DNA of 61,115 bases from Actinomadura sp. 6K520 (GCF_004349245.1 NZ_SMLC01000027.1:1-61115); one strand, 5' to 3'; counted from the stretch's first letter, positions 48,939 through 60,096 are shown. The notes: generated by a model not told the origin, from the sequence alone. A program made the numbers and translations.

Positions 48939-49378
48939 GCGGACGCGCTCGCGGCACCCCTGGGCAGGTCCCGCGTGGGGACGCGGCGTCCGGTGAGGAG
49001 CTCGGGGCGCAGGCAGATGTAGCGGTCGCGTTCGACGGGCGCCCAGGTCCGCAGCGGGAGCCGGTCGAGGGTCCGCAGCTCGTCCGGGTCGGTGACGTGC
49101 CGGGCGGGGCCGACCGCGACCACCGACCAGCCCGTCCGGGCCGCGATATCGAACTCGTCGACCTCGAACGCGACGATCGTGCCGGCGGCGGCGGTGGCGA
49201 GCCGCGAGGTCCGGGACACCTTGATCACGATGTTCGTGCCGTCGAACACGAAGTTGACCGGCTGGACCGCCGGGAGCGCCTGGTGCGTGAACACGATCCG
49301 CCCGATGGCGGCGCGCGAGAGCAGCGCGAGGCATTCGTCCCGGTCGAGGATTTCCAGACCGCTCTGGTCGAGGTGCAT
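48935..49378 (-). CDS. Pyridoxamine 5'-phosphate oxidase-family (FMN/F420-binding) protein
   Basis: A 147-residue split-barrel protein. The opening DRDECLALLSRAAIGRIVFTHQALPAVQPVNFVFDG and later VAFEVDEFD and GWSVVAVGPARHV are typical of small actinobacterial PNPOx-like proteins that bind FMN or F420. DosR-like box D lies about 34 bases upstream of the ATG. It is translationally coupled to the CtpF-like ATPase gene. Substrate unknown; members are common in hypoxia-induced gene sets. Confidence 0.82.
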
Positions 49379-49411
49379 GTCAACAGTCTTCTGGACCGGG
49401 TGACGGACGGT

Positions 49412-49429
49412 CAGGGACGTTGGTCCCGG
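49412..49429. promoter_or_regulatory. DosR-like box D
   Basis: CAGGGACGTTGGTCCCGG contains GGGAC and GTCCC half-sites with four bases between. It lies between the devR-like gene end and the PNPOx-like start, about 34 bases from the latter. Confidence 0.7.
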
Positions 49430-49449
49430 CGAACGTCCCCTGGCCGGTT

Positions 49450-51997
<2,548 letters not shown>

Positions 51998-52001
51998 GCG
52001 G

Positions 52002-52047
52002 GACGCCCGTCAGGACTCGGAGAAGACGCCCGTCAGGACTCGGAGAA
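52002..52047. repeat. 23-bp tandem duplication at the end of the small hypothetical gene
   Basis: GACGCCCGTCAGGACTCGGA plus GAA occurs twice head-to-tail (52002-52024, 52025-52047). The copy spans the stop codon region of the minus-strand gene ending at 52033, so a spare copy of its last codons and stop lies downstream. The period is not a multiple of three. Confidence 0.85.
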
Positions 52048-52227
52048 GTCGTCGCGGGACAGCCCCTTCTCCGACATCCTGTCCTCCAGCTCGGCACCGA
52101 GTTCCGTGCGGGTATCGGGCCGCCGGCCGCGCTCCTGGTCCGGGTCCCGGTCGGGATGCCCGCCCGGCTTCATGACGACCTGGTCGGTGTCGTCGGTCTT
52201 CGGTGCGTTCTCCTCCGGAGTCGTCAT
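52033..52227 (-). CDS. Small hydrophilic hypothetical protein
   Basis: A 64-residue, highly charged protein (many Asp, Glu, Arg, Lys; no hydrophobic span), probably disordered. Its ATG follows GGGGGCGGAG on the minus strand. Convergent with devS. Its end lies in a tandem duplication. Family not recognised; small acidic proteins of this kind are common in actinobacteria. Confidence 0.55.
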   Translation of the reverse strand: MTTPEENAPKTDDTDQVVMKPGGHPDRDPDQERGRRPDTRTELGAELEDRMSEKGLSRDDFSES

Positions 52228-52298
52228 CTCCGCCCCCTAGATCGAATGGGTCGCCGGCGCTTCCCCTGCACGGCGCTGCTACCCGGCGAGGCCCCGCT

Positions 52299-52751
52299 CT
52301 AACGACCGGCGTCCCGGCCGGCCGTCACCGCGGCCTGGCGGTGCAGGGCGGACGCGATCTCCTCCAGCCGCCGCGCCGCCGCCGGGGAGTCGGCGAGGGT
52401 GAGGGTCAGCCCGGGGTGGCGCAGCAGGCCCGTCGGCTCCGCGCCGCGAATCGGGCGGTGGAAGCGGATGCACACGCCCCGCTCGGCGCTGGTGCCCAGG
52501 GTGAGCCCGCGGTCGGCCCACGAGATGCGCACGCCCGCCGCCTTCCACGCGGCGTAGGGGCCGGTCACCTCGGCGCCGGCGATGTTCTCCAGCGGCGAGC
52601 GCACCGTCCAGGGCCCGAAGCGGACGACGAGCCTGGACGCGGTGATCAGGGCATGGCACGTGTCCGGGCGGACTCCGAGTAGCGACAGCGGGCGCCGCAA
52701 CCGCTCGTCGAAGGCGAACTCGTAACGCTCGGCATCGTTTTGTGAAGGCAT
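52299..52751 (-). CDS. Conserved hypothetical protein, PH-like beta fold
   Basis: A 150-residue protein. Alternating hydrophobic stretches (YEFAFDERLRRPLSLLGV, SRLVVRFGPWTVRSPLENI, GVRISWADRGLTLGT) suggest a beta-rich, PH-like domain followed by a C-terminal helix (SPAAARRLEEIASAL). I chose the ATG at 52751, which has GGGGAG upstream; a GTG at 52757 is possible. I have seen similar actinobacterial proteins without function. It sits at the edge of the DosR-like region. Confidence 0.65.
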   Translation of the reverse strand: MPSQNDAERYEFAFDERLRRPLSLLGVRPDTCHALITASRLVVRFGPWTVRSPLENIAGAEVTGPYAAWKAAGVRISWADRGLTLGTSAERGVCIRFHRPIRGAEPTGLLRHPGLTLTLADSPAAARRLEEIASALHRQAAVTAGRDAGR

Positions 52752-52921
52752 GAGCACTCCCCGTGAACAGGTGTTTTGGGGTGACTACCCACGTCCGTCA
52801 CGGCTACCGCGGGCGACTCCGGGAATTCATGTGCGGTTCCCGAATGTTCCGCGACATGGTGGGCACTGGGCAACGAACCGCCGGCCTCGGGGTGCCCGGC
52901 GGGTGGCAGGTAGGAGGAAGC

Positions 52922-53083
52922 GTGCCCTACACCTCATTCCGTGGACGGACCGACAGCGGCGACGCCGCCACGCCAGTGAAGCCGGCCCCGGCCCCCGGCG
53001 GACCGCCCGGGCCGGGGGAGAACCCGGCCCGCCGTGGCGCGCCGGGCTGCGGGGAAGACGGCGACGTCAAGCCCGAGCGGTGA
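52922..53083 (+). CDS. Possible small Pro/Gly-rich protein
   Basis: A 53-residue ORF beginning GTG-CCC-TAC, with a near-perfect TAGGAGGAAG ribosome binding site at 52911-52920. The product is Pro/Gly/Asp-rich without a hydrophobic span. It occupies the 348-base gap between two minus-strand genes and is the only candidate gene there. No family recognised; the ribosome site is the main support. Confidence 0.4.
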   Translation: MPYTSFRGRTDSGDAATPVKPAPAPGGPPGPGENPARRGAPGCGEDGDVKPER

Positions 53084-53099
53084 GCCCCGGGACGCGGCG

Positions 53100-53774
53100 T
53101 CAGCGGAGTTCCTCCCGGGGCTCTTCGCGAGGCTCGGGCCGGTGGACGGCGAGCCCGGCCTTCGTCAGCGCCTCCATGCGCCGGCATGCCCGCCTGTAGA
53201 ACTTCACCTGGACGTGCCGTCCGAAGACCCTGAAGCCGAGGCGCACGATGGGGTTGGGGTCGGGCGAAGGCTGCGAGAACGCGTGGATGTGGAACTCCAC
53301 CTCGCCGGTGTCGAGCCATTTGCGGACCTCCTGGTCCATCTGGCCGCGTTCGAGGTGACCCTTCAGCGTCCGGTAGTTCCAGCCGTACACCCTCGCCCGG
53401 CGTCCGTCCTGCTCGACGACGCCGTCGACGACGCTTCCGACGCGCAGCCCGAGGTGGAAGCGCAGCCCGTAGAACCGGGCTTCGAGGAGCATGTCGCGGC
53501 CCGGCCCGGGCGGGCCCGAGTGGCGGATCCTCCGGATGATGGCCGGATCCGCGTACTGGTAGTCCTGGACGAGACGGCGGGCGGTCTCCCAGCTCCCCCC
53601 GGGGACCGGCGGGCCGGGCGGCTCGGACGGCAGCGGCTGCCGGTAGTCGTCGACGTGCCAGCCGCGTTGCGGGCGGTGCATGTCGTACCGCCCCGGATCG
53701 AAGTTGAGGGGACGCCTCGGCAGTTCGCCGTGCAACCGCCGCATCCGCCGCTGGGCGAGCCGGCTCCGTCTCAT
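53100..53774 (-). CDS. DUF1990-domain protein
   Basis: A 224-residue protein. The C-terminal two thirds match DUF1990: a GWNYRTLKGHLERGQ core, an EVEFHIHAFSQPSPD strand and the closing RRACRRMEAL helix. The N-terminal 60 residues are basic and Pro-rich. Its ATG overlaps the stop of the longer DUF1990-containing gene upstream. Function of the domain is unknown; related plant and bacterial proteins exist. Confidence 0.8.
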   Translation of the reverse strand: MRRSRLAQRRMRRLHGELPRRPLNFDPGRYDMHRPQRGWHVDDYRQPLPSEPPGPPVPGGSWETARRLVQDYQYADPAIIRRIRHSGPPGPGRDMLLEARFYGLRFHLGLRVGSVVDGVVEQDGRRARVYGWNYRTLKGHLERGQMDQEVRKWLDTGEVEFHIHAFSQPSPDPNPIVRLGFRVFGRHVQVKFYRRACRRMEALTKAGLAVHRPEPREEPREELR

Positions 53775-55105
53775 CGCGACGACTTCACCGGCCGCCGGTC
53801 GCGTGCGGGGCGCCGCTCCCGGGCCTGCCGTGCTCGGCGTGCGGTGGCCTGGACGGCGGCGTAGGTGGGGCCGCGCACCTGCTGCAGCAGGCCCGTGGGA
53901 GCCAGTTCGCGGATGGGGTGCAGGGCCGGATTGAAGCGCATGGGCTGCTGGTCGTCGCCCCGGGCCGGTCCCGTGAGCCGCAGTTCCCCGAACCGCTCCC
54001 AGGGGCCGAACTCGGTCGCCACCACGAGGTCGAACCGCAGCGGCCGCTCGTCCACCGCGTGCGCGAGCGCCTCCAGGCGCGCCGGGACGGCGGGCTCCCA
54101 CTGCCCGACCGCGCCGAGCAGGACCTTCCGGTCACCGACCCGGTAGGCGAGCAGTGAACCGTAGAAGGCGGGGCTCCACCTGGTCATGGGGCGCAGCAGG
54201 CGGCGGCCGAGCACGGAACGTCCGGTCGTGGCCAGCAGCAGTTCGGCGGTCGACCCGTCGGGGACGTCCGCCTGCGGCCAGCGCAGCGCCAGGCCCAGGA
54301 TGTCCGGCAGCGCCGTCGGCAGTCCCACCGCCCGGGAAAGGCGGGCGTGTCCCCGCACCTCCGCGGCGTCGTCCAGGAAGGGGACGCCCCAGTACTGGCC
54401 GGTCCCGTTCAGGCTCAGCGTCGCGTCGAACACGAGCCCTTCGGGGTGCAGCGGCCGGTCGCCGCGCAGCCGGGTCGCGAGGACGAAGGTCCGGGTGAAG
54501 GCCGCCGTGACCACCCGGGTCAGCGGATGCCGCCCGTTGCCCGGAACGTCCGTCCGCTCGGTCTCGACGGCCACGTCACCGACCATCCGCCCGCCCGAGA
54601 GCTCGGCGACGCGGCCGCAGAAGTGCGCCCACATGTGCAGCTGCATCTCCTTCGCGATGCCCACCCTGGCGTAGAGGAGCTCCGCCAGCCGGTCACCGCT
54701 CCGCGCCCAGGACTCGATCGTGAACACGAGGTCGCCCTCGCCGGTCCGCACCGCCCGGAACTCGATCTCCCCGGCTTCGAGGTGGCCGTGCAGGGTCGCG
54801 AACCGGAACGACTCCGGCGCGTGCTCCACCACCCGCAGCGGGCAGTTCCAGGGGCCCGGCATGTGGACGTCGTACTCGTCCCCGATCTCCAGGGACCCGG
54901 CGGCTCCCGAGATCTTGTCGAAGACGGCGACCTCCACCGGCGTCGCGGCGTTGAGGTCGTCGCCCACCCGCTTGATCAGCTCCGCGGGGGTCAGCGGGCT
55001 GCCGGAGATGCGGACGACGTACCGCCGCTGGAAGACCGGTCCCACGCCCTGCCGCGCGTCCTGCACCCTGTCCCCCTCGTGGCGCGGGATCCGGTCGACG
55101 TCCAT
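53771..55105 (-). CDS. DUF1990-like protein with extended C-terminal domain
   Basis: A 444-residue protein. Residues about 25-180 look like a DUF1990 domain (MPGPWNCPLRVVEH, FATLHGHLEAGEIEFRA, FTIESWARSGD). The C-terminal 250 residues (LHPEGLVFDATLSLNG, FLDDAAEVRGHARLSRAVG, LLATTGRSVLGRRLLRP) are a separate domain I cannot name, perhaps catalase-like in outline. Start at the ATG at 55105. Coupled by a four-base overlap to the second DUF1990 gene. Confidence 0.75.
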   Translation of the reverse strand: MDVDRIPRHEGDRVQDARQGVGPVFQRRYVVRISGSPLTPAELIKRVGDDLNAATPVEVAVFDKISGAAGSLEIGDEYDVHMPGPWNCPLRVVEHAPESFRFATLHGHLEAGEIEFRAVRTGEGDLVFTIESWARSGDRLAELLYARVGIAKEMQLHMWAHFCGRVAELSGGRMVGDVAVETERTDVPGNGRHPLTRVVTAAFTRTFVLATRLRGDRPLHPEGLVFDATLSLNGTGQYWGVPFLDDAAEVRGHARLSRAVGLPTALPDILGLALRWPQADVPDGSTAELLLATTGRSVLGRRLLRPMTRWSPAFYGSLLAYRVGDRKVLLGAVGQWEPAVPARLEALAHAVDERPLRFDLVVATEFGPWERFGELRLTGPARGDDQQPMRFNPALHPIRELAPTGLLQQVRGPTYAAVQATARRARQARERRPARDRRPVKSSR

Positions 55106-55420
55106 GGGCGCCTCCGTGTGCAGCCTGGTCCGCGGTGTCCGGCGGGAACGCAGCAGCCACCGCCATGCCGCGATCCCCATGCCCGCGGGCCAGCGCACCG
55201 CACGCGCGCGCCACAGCCAACGTCCTCGCACCGCGTTCCCCCCGGATGTTCGCCCTCGTCGTTCCGCCCGGCGTCCTGGGGAGACGCGCCGTGGCCTACC
55301 CCGCTCGACCAGGCCGAACCATGAACCCCGGGGACGGCGGCCCGGCCTCCGGCGGGTGCTGCCCGCGCTCGGTCCGGGTAGGGGTGCATCCGTGGCGGTG
55401 CCTTCTCGCGAAGGCCGGGT
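55106..55420. other. Divergent intergenic region without recognised genes
   Basis: This 315-base stretch lies between the DUF1990 gene and the carotenoid cluster. I see no convincing coding region, operator or hairpin; both neighbouring transcripts should start here. Confidence 0.5.
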
Positions 55421-56236
55421 ATGGGGGATGTGCGTGGGCGATGGCTCGACCGGCACGTGCGCGCGGCCGGCTGGCGCGTGGCCGGTGCCGGGCGGCGGTC
55501 GCGGACCTGGGTGCTCGCCGGCGCGGGGCTGCTGGGATCGATGGTGGTGGCGCAGGTCCTGTCGGGCGTGCGTCCCGCACCGATCCGGCTGACGAGCGTC
55601 GTCGTGGTGCTGCTGGCGTCGAGCGCCGTGGCGTTCCTCGCCGGGCGGGACGGGGCCGGCCGCGCGCTGGGAGCCTTCGGCGCCGCGTCGGGCGCGGGGT
55701 ACGCGGCGGAGTGGATCGGCGTCCGCGCGGGCGTCCCGTTCGGGGAGTACTCCTACACGTCGCTGCTCCGGCCCCAGCTGGGCGGGGTGCCGGTGATCGT
55801 GGCGCTGGCCTGGGGCGGCATGGGGCTGGCCGCGCACGCGGTCGCCACCGCGATCGTCCCGGAGAGCGGGCCCGGGCGCTGGGCGGCCGGGGCGTTCGCG
55901 CTGACGGCGTGGGACCTGTTCCTGGACCCGCAGATGCTCCGGCTGGGCCTGTGGACCTGGGTGCACGAGGGCCCGTACCGGGGCGTGCCGATCAGCAATC
56001 TCGCGGGCTGGCTGGTGGTGTCGCTGCTGGTCATGGTGCTGCTCGACCTGGTCGCCGGGCGGCCGGGGGCGGCGGCGCCCGGGGGGCTCGTCGCGATCTA
56101 CGGGGTGATGGCGGCGATGGAGACGCTGGCGTTCGCGGCGGTGTTCGAGCCGCCCGACCGGGGGGTCGCGGTGGCCGGCGGGATCGCGATGGGGACGTGC
56201 GCCGTCCTGGCGTGGAGGCGTCGATGGCCGAGGTGA
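55421..56236 (+). CDS. Carotenoid biosynthesis protein, CruF-like (carotenoid 1,2-hydratase type)
   Basis: A 271-residue membrane protein with about seven hydrophobic spans. AEWIGVRAGVPFGEYSYTS, LAWGGMGLAAHA, TAWDLFLDPQM and WTWVHEGPYRGVPISNLAGW are signatures of the DUF422/CruF family, which adds water to the psi end of carotenes. The ATG at 55421 follows an AAGG-type site. First gene of a carotenoid operon; its last 13 bases overlap the next gene. Confidence 0.87.
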   Translation: MGDVRGRWLDRHVRAAGWRVAGAGRRSRTWVLAGAGLLGSMVVAQVLSGVRPAPIRLTSVVVVLLASSAVAFLAGRDGAGRALGAFGAASGAGYAAEWIGVRAGVPFGEYSYTSLLRPQLGGVPVIVALAWGGMGLAAHAVATAIVPESGPGRWAAGAFALTAWDLFLDPQMLRLGLWTWVHEGPYRGVPISNLAGWLVVSLLVMVLLDLVAGRPGAAAPGGLVAIYGVMAAMETLAFAAVFEPPDRGVAVAGGIAMGTCAVLAWRRRWPR

Positions 56237-57675
56237 TCGTGGTGGGCGGCGGCGTCGGCGGGATGGTCGCCGCGCTGCTGCTGGCGCGCGGCGGCCACCG
56301 GGTCCGGCTGTACGAGCGGCTCGACCGGCTCGGCGGGAAGCTCGCCGAGCGCGAGCGCGACGGCTTCACCTTCTCGCTGGGGCCGTCGCTGCTGACGCTT
56401 CCGGGGATCTTCCGCGAGCTGGGCGTCGGGCGCGAGCTGGTGGAGCCGGCCGAGCTGTGCCGCTACCGCTTCGCCGACGGCTCCGAGCTGCGCGCGTACC
56501 GCGACCCGGTCCGCATGGCGGCCGAGGTCGACCGGCTGGCGCCGGGGGAGGGGGCCTCCTGGCGGGCCTTCCACCGGTGGGCCGCGGCGTGCCTGGACGC
56601 GTCCCAGCGGACGTTCTTCGCCGGGCCGCTGGGCCGCCGTCCCGAGCAGGCGCGGCTCGGCGACCTCCGCGCGGTCGCGCCGGGCCGGACGCTGGACGGC
56701 CTGGCCCGCCGGTTCTTCCGCGACCCGCGGCTGCGCCAGTACGTCGGCCGGTACGCGACGTACGCGGGGTCGAGCCCGTACCGTGCGCCGGCCGCGCTCG
56801 GCTGCGTCCCGGCGATCGAGCACGGGGACGGCGGCTGGTACGTGCTGGGCGGGCTGCCCCGGCTCGCCGACGACCTGACCTGCCTCCTGATCGACGCGGG
56901 CGTGGACATCCGCACCGGCACCGAGGTGGCGGAGGTGGCCGCCGACCGGTCGGCGGTCTCGGGCGTGGTGCTCGCCTCCGGCGAACGGGTGGGCGCCGAC
57001 GCGGTGGTCGTGAACGCCGACGCCGCGGCGCTGTACGGGCGCCTGCTTCCGGATCGCCGCAGGCTGCGCCGGCTCGCCCGGCTCGGCCCGTCCTCGTCGG
57101 CGTTCCTGCTGCTCGCCGGGGTGGCGGGGCGCACCGAGGGGCTGCCGCACCACTCCGTCGTCTTCTCGGCCGGCTACCGGCGCGAGTTCGGCGACATCTT
57201 CGACCGCGGGGTGCCGCCCCGGGACCCGACGATCTACATCGGATGCTCGGCGGTGGACGACCCGTCGCAGGCCCCCGGCGGCGCGGAGAACTGGGTGCTG
57301 CTCGTCAACGTCCCCGCGGGCGATCCGGGCCGCTGGCCGGCGTCCCCGGACGCCTACGGGGAGCACGTCCTGGAGACGCTGGCGCGCCGCGGCCACGACC
57401 TGTCGGGGCGGCTGCGGTTCGTGGAGACGTTCACCCCCGCGGACCTGCGCGACCGGTACGGCGCGCCGGGCGGCGCGATCTACGGCACCGCCTACCGCGG
57501 CGCGCTGGCGCCGTTCCGCAGGCCCGGCAACCGGGGGCCGCGGCGCGGGCTGTACCTGGTCGGCGGGTCGGCGCATCCGGGCGGCGGGCTCCCGCTGGTC
57601 GCGATGGGCGGCCGGATCGTCGCCGCCCTCGTCGAGGCGGACCTGCCGGCGCGGACGGGCGCGAAGGCGAGCTGA
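56224..57675 (+). CDS. Phytoene desaturase-family FAD oxidoreductase (CrtI/CrtD type)
   Basis: A 483-residue flavoprotein. The N-terminal VIVVGGGVGGMVAALLLARGGH (about 4-25) binds FAD; GGKLAERERDGFTFSLGPS and the C-terminal GLYLVGGSAHPGGGLPLVAMGGR are typical of the CrtI family. It introduces double bonds into carotenoids. With CruF beside it, a 3,4-desaturase (CrtD) role is likely, but CrtI and CrtD cannot be separated confidently by eye. Overlaps the CruF-like gene by 13 bases. Confidence 0.9.
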   Translation: MAEVIVVGGGVGGMVAALLLARGGHRVRLYERLDRLGGKLAERERDGFTFSLGPSLLTLPGIFRELGVGRELVEPAELCRYRFADGSELRAYRDPVRMAAEVDRLAPGEGASWRAFHRWAAACLDASQRTFFAGPLGRRPEQARLGDLRAVAPGRTLDGLARRFFRDPRLRQYVGRYATYAGSSPYRAPAALGCVPAIEHGDGGWYVLGGLPRLADDLTCLLIDAGVDIRTGTEVAEVAADRSAVSGVVLASGERVGADAVVVNADAAALYGRLLPDRRRLRRLARLGPSSSAFLLLAGVAGRTEGLPHHSVVFSAGYRREFGDIFDRGVPPRDPTIYIGCSAVDDPSQAPGGAENWVLLVNVPAGDPGRWPASPDAYGEHVLETLARRGHDLSGRLRFVETFTPADLRDRYGAPGGAIYGTAYRGALAPFRRPGNRGPRRGLYLVGGSAHPGGGLPLVAMGGRIVAALVEADLPARTGAKAS

Positions 57676-57704
57676 GGGGCCGGGATGAGGAGGGCGTGCT
57701 GCGG

Positions 57705-58835
57705 GTGCTGACCGCGTGCCAGGCGGTGGCCGCCGGGGTGGTGGCCGCGCGGCTGTCGCGCGGCCGGACCCGGCCCGCGCCGCTCGTGCCCGGGGCCTCG
57801 GGACCGCCGCCGCAGCCGGTGTCGGTGGTGATCCCCGCGCGGGACGAGGAGGCCCGGATCGAAGGCTGCCTCCGGCCCCTCCTCGCGGACCCCCACGTGT
57901 CCGAGGTGATCGTCGTGGACGACGAGTCGCGCGACGGCACGGCACGGCTCGCGGCGCGCCTCGGCGCCACGGTGGTCCCGGGGATGCCGCTCCCGGACGG
58001 CTGGGTCGGCAAGCAGTGGGCGCTGCACCAGGGCGTGTCGGCCGCGTCGGGCCCCATCGTGGTCCTGCTGGACGCCGACACCCGCCCGAAACCGGGGCTC
58101 TGCGCGGAACTCGCCGCGCTGGTCGGAACGTCCGGCCGAGCACCCGGCCGGCTGGTGTCGGCCGCCCCCCGGTTCGTGTGCGGCGGCACCGCCGAGCAGG
58201 CCCTGCACGCCTCGTTCCTCGCCGGCCTCGTCTACCGGTTCGGGCCGGTCGGCCCGGCCGCGGCACCGGACCGGCTCCTGGTCAACGGCCAGTGCATGGC
58301 CTTCCGGAAGGAGCCACTGCTGCGGGCCGGTGCCTTCGAGCGCGTCCGCGGCAACCTCACCGACGACGTCGCGCTGGGCCGGCTGCTCGCCCGGGACGGC
58401 TGGACGGTCGCCTTCCGCGACGCCGGCGCCCTGCTGGAGGTCGACATGCACGACTCGGCCGCCGGCGTGTGGCGCGAATGGGGGCGGTCGATCTCGCTCC
58501 GGGACGTCACCACCGGCGGCGCGCTGGCCGCCGACCTCGCGGTCGTCTGGCTGACCCTGGCCCTGCCGCCGCTGCGGCTGGCGACGGGCCGCCCGACCCC
58601 GCTGGACCTCGGCCTCCTCGGCCAGCGCCTGCTCCTGCTCGCGGCCCTGCGCCGCAGCTACGCGCGTCCGGGCGCGGGCCTGGCGCTGTCCCCGCTCCTC
58701 GACGCGCTGACCGCGGTGCGCCTGACGTGGTCGGTGCTGCGGCCGGCGCGCACCTGGCGCGGCCGCGGCTACGCCCGCCCGCCCGTCAGGCGCGGCGCCC
58801 CGCCACGGCGGCCTGCCCGAAGCGCAGCCCGATGA
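57705..58835 (+). CDS. Family 2 glycosyltransferase (carotenoid glycosyltransferase, CruC-like)
   Basis: A 376-residue membrane-associated GT2. VSVVIPARDEEARIEGCL, VIVVDDESRDGTA (metal/UDP Asp), LLDADTRPKPG and GNLTDDVALGRLLARDG (acceptor Asp) are present, then C-terminal hydrophobic spans. GAGGAGGG upstream is best spaced for the GTG at 57705; GTG at 57696 is an alternative. In a CruF/CrtD cluster this is expected to attach a sugar to the hydroxylated carotenoid end. Its last 50 bases overlap the end of the convergent PlsY-like gene. Confidence 0.87.
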   Translation: MLTACQAVAAGVVAARLSRGRTRPAPLVPGASGPPPQPVSVVIPARDEEARIEGCLRPLLADPHVSEVIVVDDESRDGTARLAARLGATVVPGMPLPDGWVGKQWALHQGVSAASGPIVVLLDADTRPKPGLCAELAALVGTSGRAPGRLVSAAPRFVCGGTAEQALHASFLAGLVYRFGPVGPAAAPDRLLVNGQCMAFRKEPLLRAGAFERVRGNLTDDVALGRLLARDGWTVAFRDAGALLEVDMHDSAAGVWREWGRSISLRDVTTGGALAADLAVVWLTLALPPLRLATGRPTPLDLGLLGQRLLLLAALRRSYARPGAGLALSPLLDALTAVRLTWSVLRPARTWRGRGYARPPVRRGAPPRRPARSAAR

Positions 58836-59397
58836 GGCACATCAGCGCCCCGGTCGCCGCGACGTGCGCGGCGGGCGCGAAGAGGAGCTGCAGCACCGGC
58901 AGCGAGAACACCGCCACGCGCGCGCCCCAGGCGAACGAGCGCAGCGCGAGGCTCGTGCCGGTCAGCAGCGCGAGGCCGAGCGCGAACGCTGGCGGGCAGA
59001 TCACGGCGAAGCCACCGGCGAACGTGAGGATCGAACGGCCGCCGCGCCGGCCCGCGAACACCGGCCAGGCGTGCCCGGCCATCGCGGCTGCGACGGCGGC
59101 GTACACGGGCAGGACGCTCGTCCCGGTCACCGTCCCGAGCGTGCCCGTGGAGCCCCCGCCCGCGGCCAGCCCGACCAGGCCCGCCGCCGTGCCCTTCAGC
59201 ATGTCCCCGGCGAACACGGGGACGGCGGCCTTCCGGCCGAGCTGCTCCATGACGTTCCAGAAGCCGGGGTTGCGGTCGCCCGCCTCCCGCGGGTCCAGGC
59301 CGTGGGCGCGCCCGACGAGCACCGCTACCGGCACCGAGCCGAGCAGGTAGCCGCCGATGACCGCGACGAGCAGGGGAGCCACCGATCCGAGCGTCAT
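58786..59397 (-). CDS. Glycerol-3-phosphate acyltransferase PlsY-like protein
   Basis: A 203-residue membrane protein of the PlsY family, which uses acyl-phosphate to acylate an alcohol. YLLGSVPVAVLVG (about 18-30), FAGDMLKG, HAWPVFAGRRGGRSILT and PVLQLLF are family marks. The ATG at 59397 lies within the coding region of the divergent CrtA-like gene (41-base overlap). A plsX-like gene is one gene away. A second, housekeeping PlsY may exist elsewhere; this copy sits in the carotenoid region. Confidence 0.85.
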   Translation of the reverse strand: MTLGSVAPLLVAVIGGYLLGSVPVAVLVGRAHGLDPREAGDRNPGFWNVMEQLGRKAAVPVFAGDMLKGTAAGLVGLAAGGGSTGTLGTVTGTSVLPVYAAVAAAMAGHAWPVFAGRRGGRSILTFAGGFAVICPPAFALGLALLTGTSLALRSFAWGARVAVFSLPVLQLLFAPAAHVAATGALMCLIGLRFGQAAVAGRRA

Positions 59398-60091
59398 CGC
59401 CTCGTTCCACCTCATCAGGTACGCGGGTGCGGACGCCATGCGGTACATGGCGTTCGACCGGCCGGAGCTGCGCCGCACCGCCGGGCTGCCCTTCTGGCGG
59501 CTGCTGGGCACGGGCCGCGGCCGGTCCATGAGCCTCGGCGCCGACCTGCGCCGCTGGGCGCTGTTCGCCGTGTGGGACGGGGAGCCCGCGCTGGAGGAGT
59601 TCCTCGCGCGCTCGCCGGTGGCCGGACGGTGGCGGGACGAGGCCGCGGAGTCGTGGCATGTCCGGCTCGCCCCGCTCGCCTCCCGGGGCCGGTGGGGCGG
59701 CCGCGACCCGTTCGCCTCCGCCGGTACCGCCGCGAACACCGCCGGCGGGCCGGTGGCGGTGCTGACCCGGGCGTCGATCCGCCCGCGGCGGCTGGTGGCG
59801 TTCTACCGGTCCGTCGCGGGCGTGGACCTCGACCTGCGCCGCCAGGACGGCTGCCTCGCCTCGATCGGGGTGGGGGAGTGGCCGCTGGCCCGGCAGGCGA
59901 CCTTCTCGCTGTGGGAGGACGCGGCCGCCATCGCCCGGTTCGCCTACCGGGGCGACGCGCACCGCACCGTCATCGAGCGGGTGCGCGGCGAGGACTGGTA
60001 CAGCGAGGAGCTGTTCGCCCGGTTCGTCCCCTACGGGAGCCAGGGGACCTGGGACGGCCGCGACCCCCTGCGCCGCCGCGGCGCGGAGTGA
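59357..60091 (+). CDS. CrtA-like carotenoid (spheroidene) monooxygenase
   Basis: A 244-residue protein. IASFHLIRYAGADAMRYMAFDRPELRRTAGLPFWRLLGTG at the N-terminus matches spheroidene monooxygenase CrtA, as do VAVLTRASIRPRRL and WEDAAAIARFAYR later. CrtA adds a keto group at C-2 of acyclic carotenoids. Start ATG 59357 overlaps the head of the divergent plsY-like gene by 41 bases; conservation begins near residue 13, so a non-ATG start slightly downstream is possible. Confidence 0.84.
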   Translation: MTATSRGATDPSVIASFHLIRYAGADAMRYMAFDRPELRRTAGLPFWRLLGTGRGRSMSLGADLRRWALFAVWDGEPALEEFLARSPVAGRWRDEAAESWHVRLAPLASRGRWGGRDPFASAGTAANTAGGPVAVLTRASIRPRRLVAFYRSVAGVDLDLRRQDGCLASIGVGEWPLARQATFSLWEDAAAIARFAYRGDAHRTVIERVRGEDWYSEELFARFVPYGSQGTWDGRDPLRRRGAE

Positions 60092-60096
60092 GCTCC

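Noticed and set aside
52775..52794. Possible sixth DosR-like box upstream of the gene at 52299-52751
   Set aside because: GGGTGACTACCC is only partly palindromic and lacks the GGGAC half-site.
54478..54495. GGACGAAGGTCC, identical to the core of DosR-like boxes
   Set aside because: It lies in the middle of the DUF1990-like coding sequence with no transcript start nearby, so I treat it as chance.
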